DNA of 64,000 nt, taken from assembly GCA_905147135.1 (NCBI GenBank), contig LR990061.1:5060026-5124025 (forward strand), given 5' to 3'. Position 1 is the first letter of the stretch, and every line of letters begins with the position of its first letter. The translations under genes were made by a program, and so were the position numbers. Below, piece by piece: positions 60,101 through 64,000 of the stretch. The notes beneath the pieces are model-generated. The model ran no database searches. It was given only the letters and a program-made list of their open reading frames with translations, and was not told where the DNA came from. The stretch is from Blastobasis lacticolella. Lineage: Eukaryota; Arthropoda; Insecta; Lepidoptera; Blastobasidae.

Positions 60101-63100
60101 GTTACGAATAAAATACAAAAAAATTGAGCTTGCTAATTTAAGAAATTGGAGATAAGATTTTATACACCTTTGTTACCTGTTACCTGCCAAAGGAACCACG
60201 ATCCAGGTTTCATGGGTGGGGATCATTCTTACCTGTGTTGGGGACACACATGGAAAAACTTTCATGCTTACGGACAATAGGAAGGTCTGGCCCTCATGGG
60301 CTCTTAGACTATTTTGATTAGTCACTTCAGTCGATAGAGTTCTGCTAACGAATAGCAAAGTAAAATATCTAAAAAGAAAAGCGGGTCATTAACGTTTATT
60401 TCGTTTGTATCACAGCATTATGCTGAGACTGGTCCATTTCGGTTACCGTTACATCACTTACTGGTCTCATATAATTTTCAATCATTATAATTTACTGTAC
60501 TCACTTAAGGTTAAGGATGCTATGGGGCTCCCATGGGGCGGAATAAATTACTGTTTATGTCTAAGTGCTGAATGAAACAGGGCCCGGTGATCTCACTCTC
60601 TTATGCAGTGACGAAGAGAAGAAAAAAGAGTAAGAGTAAAGTATCTTACCTCAAGGCTGACTTGTAGACGGGGTCGCTCTGGTACTCGGAGCCGTCGACC
60701 CTCCGCCGGATGTAGAAGGCGCCGCAGCCGCGGAGGAACCAACTGTAAGATGTCATGGTCATCATAAGCTCATGGATCAGGTCATCGTCTGTGGCGGTGT
60801 ATCTAAAGTTAAGGCGGCCGAATGAACAATAGTGAAGACTTGCGCCGAAAGGTGGAAGGTTGATTTGTATTGCCTGTTTTTTTTATTAAGTAGCCAGGCA
60901 TTTGACCGCCATCTCACCTGTTGGTAAGTGACGATGCGGCCGAAGATGGAGCTCGAGTTGGAACAGCCTATTCACTCCAGCCTTGAAGGCATCCAGGTTA
61001 TATTGATCAGGGAACACACTCGCAGGCAACGCGTTCCATTCCTTAGCCGTACGCATTATAAAGGTCGAGCCAAAGCGGCTCGACATCGCTTGTCGACACT
61101 CGCCCACACAATAAGGACTTCGCTTGCCCAACAGGCTTGACCTTGTATAGCGGGTTGAGAGCTGCACTCGCTCATAAAAAGCACGTCAGGTCCAGTATGA
61201 AAGCCACCAGGATGTAAAAATGCGACCGGTTCAGTGGTTACCACGACGAGCTGGTAGTTACCACAAAGCGAATTTCAGTCAGTCCGTTAGATTGAAGATC
61301 GCAGTGTTAAAAATGGAAAACGCTGCTGCCTATTTTCCAGTATACGGAGACTAGATTTTTTGCCTCGGAAACATAAGTCGCATTGTACGACACCCACGAG
61401 TGTAAGGGGTTGGTGCTATTCTAGGGAGACCGATGTAAAGGTACGAAGACTAGAGAGGTAGGCCAGCGGCGTTGGCCCCCCGTAGCCGGTCTACGGTCGC
61501 TTTTATAAGCCTATGAGGCCTTATCACCTCTCTACGCAGGCTTTTATGAGACTATGAGGCCTTATAATAGTATTTTTCACTCACCCAAAGAACGGTATCC
61601 TCATATTGTCGCCCGCAGCGACCAGAGGCGGCCTTAACCCCGTCAGGTATAAGGTGAATGTCACCAGGATGTAGTCAAAGTGGGACCGGTGTAAAGGCAC
61701 GAAGACTAGAGGTAGGCCAGCGGCGTTGGCGCGTCGTAGCCGCTCTACGCAGGCGCTACGAGTGCCACAGCCGCCGCCAGCTACGCGACGGATCGCCTTA
61801 TGGCATAGCCAGGCTACCAGTCTGTTGGGAGAAAAGTGATATAAATTTATTTATTTCACAGTTTTACAGCATATAAATTATTATTCAAAAAGTTTACATT
61901 ATTAAGTTGTAATGCCAATTACAAAACTGCAACTTATAATTTTGGTAACTAATATAGCCAGTACACCATTTAAAATACAAATAGAAAATAAAAACTAAAA
62001 CTAAATATAAACTTCTCTCTCTAAAATATAATATAAGATTCTCTCTCTGTATGTTTGTGTGTGTGCGTGTGTTTATGTGTGTGTTCGTGTGTTTGTTTAA
62101 TGTATGAGTGTGTTATCCTTCACGTGACTGGAGGTACTGGATAACCCGATATGTGAGTATGTATGTATGTAAACTCTTTATTGCTTAATATATAAGGATA
62201 GGAGTTCTAATATAGTAGTAAAGTATGCGAGTTTTGCTTAATGAGCCAATAAGGTACTGGGGCCTTCCAAGAAGAAAGCTTCCATTTATCTCAAAAGCCA
62301 GCAACGCATTCGGTGGTGATCTTAGCGGTGGTCACTTAGCATCAGGTGACTATATTATAAAAAAAATAAAACCAACAGAAGCTACGCAAGATATAAACTA
62401 TAAACACAGAGAGGACGATACAAAAACGTGACGTCGCGCCATTTAAAATACACGAAACTCCGTTTTGATGGAACTAAAGAAAACATTAATCACTTATAAT
62501 GACATATTAAGTAGCAGTCATCATCCCCGATCATTCGACTTCGGACGGATCCGGGTCTACTAAATTAATTCTATTAAATCTTAGTGTCATTAATTGCTGA
62601 GGAGTACCTACACTTATTTTTGTATACTATGTTATAGTCTCTATCCACGTGCGTTCAAGGCATAATATCTTAGTGAGTTTAAAGTCAGCGTTATATCCCG
62701 TAAACCATGCTACTGATCTATACCAACCTGAGTACACTAGTAGACATCGCCGAGCTGATATCCTGTAGCACCTTCATGGCCCTAGCTTCCACCCGCTTCC
62801 TGACTGTCGGGTATCGCGCCTGGGAAGCGCCGTCGCCACCGCCGGTCTCCCGCAGTCGGTTCAGTTCGGATTGGGTGGCGTCCTCCAGGGCGGTTTGGAA
62901 ACGGTCGTCTTTCACCACCTGCGGGGGAGGGATAATAAATAAATATGGTGGGGCGATTCATACAGCGCCATCTATCGCCAAAGTAAGCAAAGCATGTGTG
63001 ATGTCACTGAGGGTGATGTAGGTTATCCTACGATAACCTATACGATGATGTAGGGTAGCCTACGGCGCTCTAACAGTCTATTATGGGTATGGCTTGTGTG

Positions 63101-63933
63101 TATGTTTGGTGTGATTATACTGCGGTGGTTGCAAGTTCAATAGAGGTGGGGCATAGCGAGATATCCCGTCCGAAATGGAGCCACTCGACTTGAAAAGTAT
63201 CTTCACCTTTACAGAACTACGTAACTAAACTATTACTATTTTAGATATAATTGTGTTCCCGCCGGTAAGTAAGATGTATCCGTCGCCGAATACTGGGCGA
63301 ATAAAGTATAAGTGAGAGTTTTAGTCCATCGACTCGATAAGAATAAGTAAGATGGTGGGCAATGCATTGGGGACACCTCTGATGTTGCTAAATGCCCATA
63401 GGCAGCGGTGAAAACTTTCCATCAGGTGGCCCGCTTACCTATTCGACTACCAATTGACATAAAAAATGACAGGTTTCCTAGGTCGAAGGTATAGGTGTAT
63501 CCGTGTAAGTGATGCGATGAGCTAACTTAACAGTACACATATGGACTCCAACTTGAGTCTTTGTTAGTGAGCAAGCCGTGCTAATTTATCCAACCCAGTT
63601 TCTACCATAACTCCATTATTGCCTTTGGACGTTCGCAGGTATCTCGAAAGGAATCCTGTCCCTAATAAGGCCTTAGATCTTAGGTCCACTAGTCCCTAGG
63701 ACCAGGGCTGCTGTTTCCCCAGCTGCGAGACATCATCTATAGCTCTTAACAATACGAGCGGTACTCACACTTGGTACAACGTCGTGGTACTGGTACCGCA
63801 CCAGGTTCACGCACTGCGCCAGGTCGCAGAGGTAGCGCGAGACCACGCCGCCGTTCGCGAACGTCTGCCGGCCGATGTTGAGGATGTTGATCACGGCGCC
63901 GGTGTCCGCGGACTTGGGGTCCTGCCATGATTC
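45119..63933 (-). CDS. mino: Glycerol-3-phosphate acyltransferase 1 (mitochondrial type), 3' thirteen coding exons
   Basis: The enzyme transfers an acyl group from acyl-CoA to sn-glycerol-3-phosphate, the first step of glycerolipid synthesis, on the mitochondrial outer membrane in known family members. Exons in transcript order: 63933-63769, 62918-62728, 61821-61585, 60802-60650, 57892-57798, 57046-56811, 55449-55251, 52371-52190, 51241-51106, 50533-50337, 46933-46773, 46142-45997, 45315-45119. All junctions are GT-AG and phases agree, totalling 764 codons plus TAA. Acyltransferase motifs are present: I, HRSHFDY (HxxxxD); [40 protein letters not shown]. The C-terminal half carries RPLLEAY and [10 protein letters not shown] as in GPAT1. 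Motif III with GGRTRTGK fits insect GPAT1 rather than the peroxisomal DHAP acyltransferase. The N terminus (start and mitochondrial targeting region) lies beyond the right edge. Introns hold two foldback elements and a retrotransposon. Confidence 0.93.
46390..46745 (-). mobile_element. Non-LTR retrotransposon C-terminal fragment (family C)
   Basis: The minus frame reads [20 protein letters not shown] then [13 protein letters not shown]. It contains a (GAAT)n run near 46443. It ends only about 28 bases from the 3' splice-donor side of the GPAT exon 46773-46933. Confidence 0.75.
46950..47190 (+). repeat. Family B dispersed repeat
   Basis: 'catcagtccataacagtcca', 'aaaaatgctgctgcccattt' and 'gccggataccacacggcc' match other members in a partly rearranged order. 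Confidence 0.55.
47275..47545 (+). mobile_element. Decayed SINE S1 copy
   Basis: 'gctctcacagtgaaggaaaa' and a B-box-like 'cccggtcgatccc' precede 'aatgacttttttgaatgac' and a gatgatgat tail. The order suggests two overlapping fragments. Confidence 0.5.
47574..50166 (+). mobile_element. 5'-truncated Jockey-like non-LTR retrotransposon with intact RT domain
   Basis: The frame is open from 47574 to the TAG near 49659. It reads [17 protein letters not shown] and the linker [19 protein letters not shown], then RT motifs [37 protein letters not shown] and FADDCTVLF (Asp at 392-393 counting from the GTG at 47691), and a C-terminal end ALYTVEEFL. The upstream endonuclease is missing and there is no natural start codon. 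A long AT-rich 3' UTR ends in an (ATGATT)n tail at about 50149-50166. It lies antisense in a GPAT intron and belongs to a different family from the 27.8-kb element. Confidence 0.9.
51350..51870 (-). repeat. Degenerate tandem array containing a relic of GPAT exon 8
   Basis: The minus strand around 51620-51520 reads [20 protein letters not shown], clearly related to [19 protein letters not shown] of exon 8. Near 51736-51775 a second piece resembles the exon's 3' end and donor ('actcagcaccctcttaaaaa' versus 'actcaccgctctcttaacaa'). Spacer motifs ('acatgacaatctat', 'ctataacccaataaatcc') occur twice, about 250 bases apart. Confidence 0.75.
52190..52371 (-). CDS. mino: GPAT exon 8 (in window order), parent of a decayed intronic copy
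   Basis: It encodes [20 protein letters not shown] then ERRSG, an Ala/Arg-rich GC-rich stretch and [12 protein letters not shown]. It lies in the C-terminal half of GPAT, which is less conserved than the catalytic half. The GTGAGT donor is at 52189-52184. Confidence 0.88.
52430..52610 (+). repeat. Family B dispersed repeat
   Basis: 'ggaaaatgcagctgcccatt', 'tcttttgcctcgaaaacatt' and 'catgagtgtaaggggttgat' are shared with 47050-47190. Confidence 0.6.
53130..55128. mobile_element. Foldback DNA element copy 1, about 2.0 kb with ~470-490-bp inverted arms
   Basis: The arms 53130-53616 and 54662-55128 are inverted repeats, differing mainly by a ~20-base indel. The whole element is nearly identical to 58301-60309. 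The flanks differ from copy 2, so it is a separate insertion and not a segmental duplication. The outer end is about 120 bases from the GPAT exon 55251-55449. The flanking sequences (ccttct / tattct) are only an approximate target duplication. Confidence 0.92.
53789..54070 (-). mobile_element. Truncated SINE S1 inside foldback copy 1
   Basis: It is nearly identical to 58960-59250, with the same ends. The insertion therefore happened before the host element was copied. Confidence 0.85.
55709..55750. repeat. Short hairpin 'tggtagaaa ... tttctacca'
   Basis: Perfect 9-base arms plus inner pairing around 'gtcgaagttcgac'. Confidence 0.6.
55767..56186. mobile_element. 420-bp TIR element with inserted SINE fragment
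   Basis: 'taaagcgcgctccacatgt' at 55767 and 'acatgtggagcgcgctta' ending at 56186 are perfect inverted ends. A SINE S1 fragment (minus) occupies about 55935-56035. It lies in the GPAT intron between the exons at 56811 and 55449. Confidence 0.75.
58301..60309. mobile_element. Foldback DNA element copy 2, about 2.0 kb with ~470-490-bp inverted arms
   Basis: The left arm 58301-58787 and right arm 59843-60309 are inverted repeats, starting agagcaagagcccatgaggg and ending ccctcatgggctcttagac. The interior has no ORF of note, a GTTT run and a truncated S1 SINE. It is flanked by 'tatttt' on both sides, which would be a 6-base target duplication. It lies in the GPAT intron between the exons at 60650 and 57892. 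Confidence 0.92.
58960..59250 (-). mobile_element. Truncated SINE S1 inside foldback copy 2
   Basis: It has the same body as 27380-27640 in reverse complement ('cgcgcacgagggcccggggt', 'cctcaccgtaagagcatcgg'), lacking the tRNA-like head. Its breakpoints are the same as in foldback copy 1. Confidence 0.85.
60885..61085 (-). mobile_element. Non-LTR retrotransposon C-terminal fragment (family C)
   Basis: The minus frame reads [20 protein letters not shown] then [14 protein letters not shown], on the same strand as GPAT, about 80 bases from an exon. Confidence 0.75.
61186..61570 (-). pseudogene. Two decayed partial copies of the GPAT motif I exon
   Basis: 61427-61495 matches exon bases near 61680-61750 ('gtaggccagcggcgttggc' identical; 'gatgtaaaggtacgaagact' versus 'ggtgtaaaggcacgaagact'). 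It has a 2-base insertion that breaks the frame. 61190-61235 matches the neighbouring exon stretch ('caccaggatgta', 'gaccggt'). A short unit with 'ctatgaggcctta' is also duplicated at 61510-61567. They lie downstream of the exon in the gene's own direction. Confidence 0.78.
61290..61425 (+). repeat. Family B dispersed repeat
   Basis: 'ggaaaacgctgctgcctatt' and 'acgagtgtaaggggttggtg' match the family in order. Confidence 0.55.
61585..61821 (-). CDS. mino: GPAT exon with catalytic motif I
   Basis: It encodes [12 protein letters not shown], then [15 protein letters not shown] and DNMRIPFFG. The H and D of HRSHFD are the expected catalytic pair. Entry is phase 2 (one base completes Arg) and exit is after GG of Gly. 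Parts of this exon recur as decayed copies in the next intron (61186-61500). Confidence 0.92.
61848..62200. other. AT-rich GPAT intron with GT-rich microsatellite
   Basis: An interrupted (GT)n run occupies about 62048-62096 and a (GTAT)n run 62158-62170. Nothing else is recognised between the exons at 61821 and 62728. Confidence 0.6.
63355..63455 (+). repeat. Family A dispersed repeat
   Basis: 'ggtgggcaatgcattgggga', 'cctctgatgttgctaaatgc' and 'ccatcaggtggcccgcttac' match 22050-22150. Confidence 0.6.
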
Positions 63934-64000
63934 CTGGGAAAGGAGGAAAGGGGATATAAATAAATGTGTTTGGACAAATTCACACAGAGCCATCTAGGCC

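Overview
The window looks like a piece of an insect nuclear chromosome, most likely from a moth or butterfly. It has intron-rich genes with GT-AG introns, GC-rich exons in AT-rich introns, no operons or ribosome binding sites, and a dense mix of short SINE-like repeats, small inverted-repeat DNA elements and 5'-truncated non-LTR retrotransposons. The two genes I can name read closest to Drosophila relatives.

Layout. (1) 1-16189, + strand: the last ten coding exons of the PP2A B55 regulatory subunit (twins, tws). Its N-terminal exon(s) lie left of the window. A long 3' UTR or intergenic stretch follows to about 20 kb. (2) 24536-37882, + strand: a complete five-exon gene for an unrecognised 1853-residue protein with eight U1/matrin-like C2H2 zinc fingers, split into N- and C-terminal clusters around a very long, repeat-bearing acidic Ser/Thr/Asn-rich middle. 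(3) 45119-63933, - strand: thirteen coding exons (764 residues and the stop) of a mitochondrial-type glycerol-3-phosphate acyltransferase (GPAT1, minotaur family), whose N-terminal exons lie right of the window. Genes 2 and 3 converge on a roughly 7 kb interval holding a 131-bp satellite. All exon joins keep the reading frame, which is the main support for the models.

Mobile DNA. Two RT-coding non-LTR elements sit in introns (27.8-29.8 kb and 47.6-50.2 kb). Two nearly identical 2-kb foldback elements with arms of about 470-490 bp lie 5 kb apart in two GPAT introns, and both carry the same truncated SINE. Many smaller SINE, RTE-type and MITE pieces are listed.

The most unusual signal is that exon fragments have been copied into the neighbouring downstream intron four times, in two unrelated genes. 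tws exons 3 and 9 (as numbered here) have tandem copies of their 3' halves, most with a GT donor still in place, embedded in minisatellite-like arrays. GPAT exons 3 and 8 have older, decayed copies of the same kind. I found no explanation for this in the ordinary features. The three genes have no obvious joint function; they are simply neighbours.
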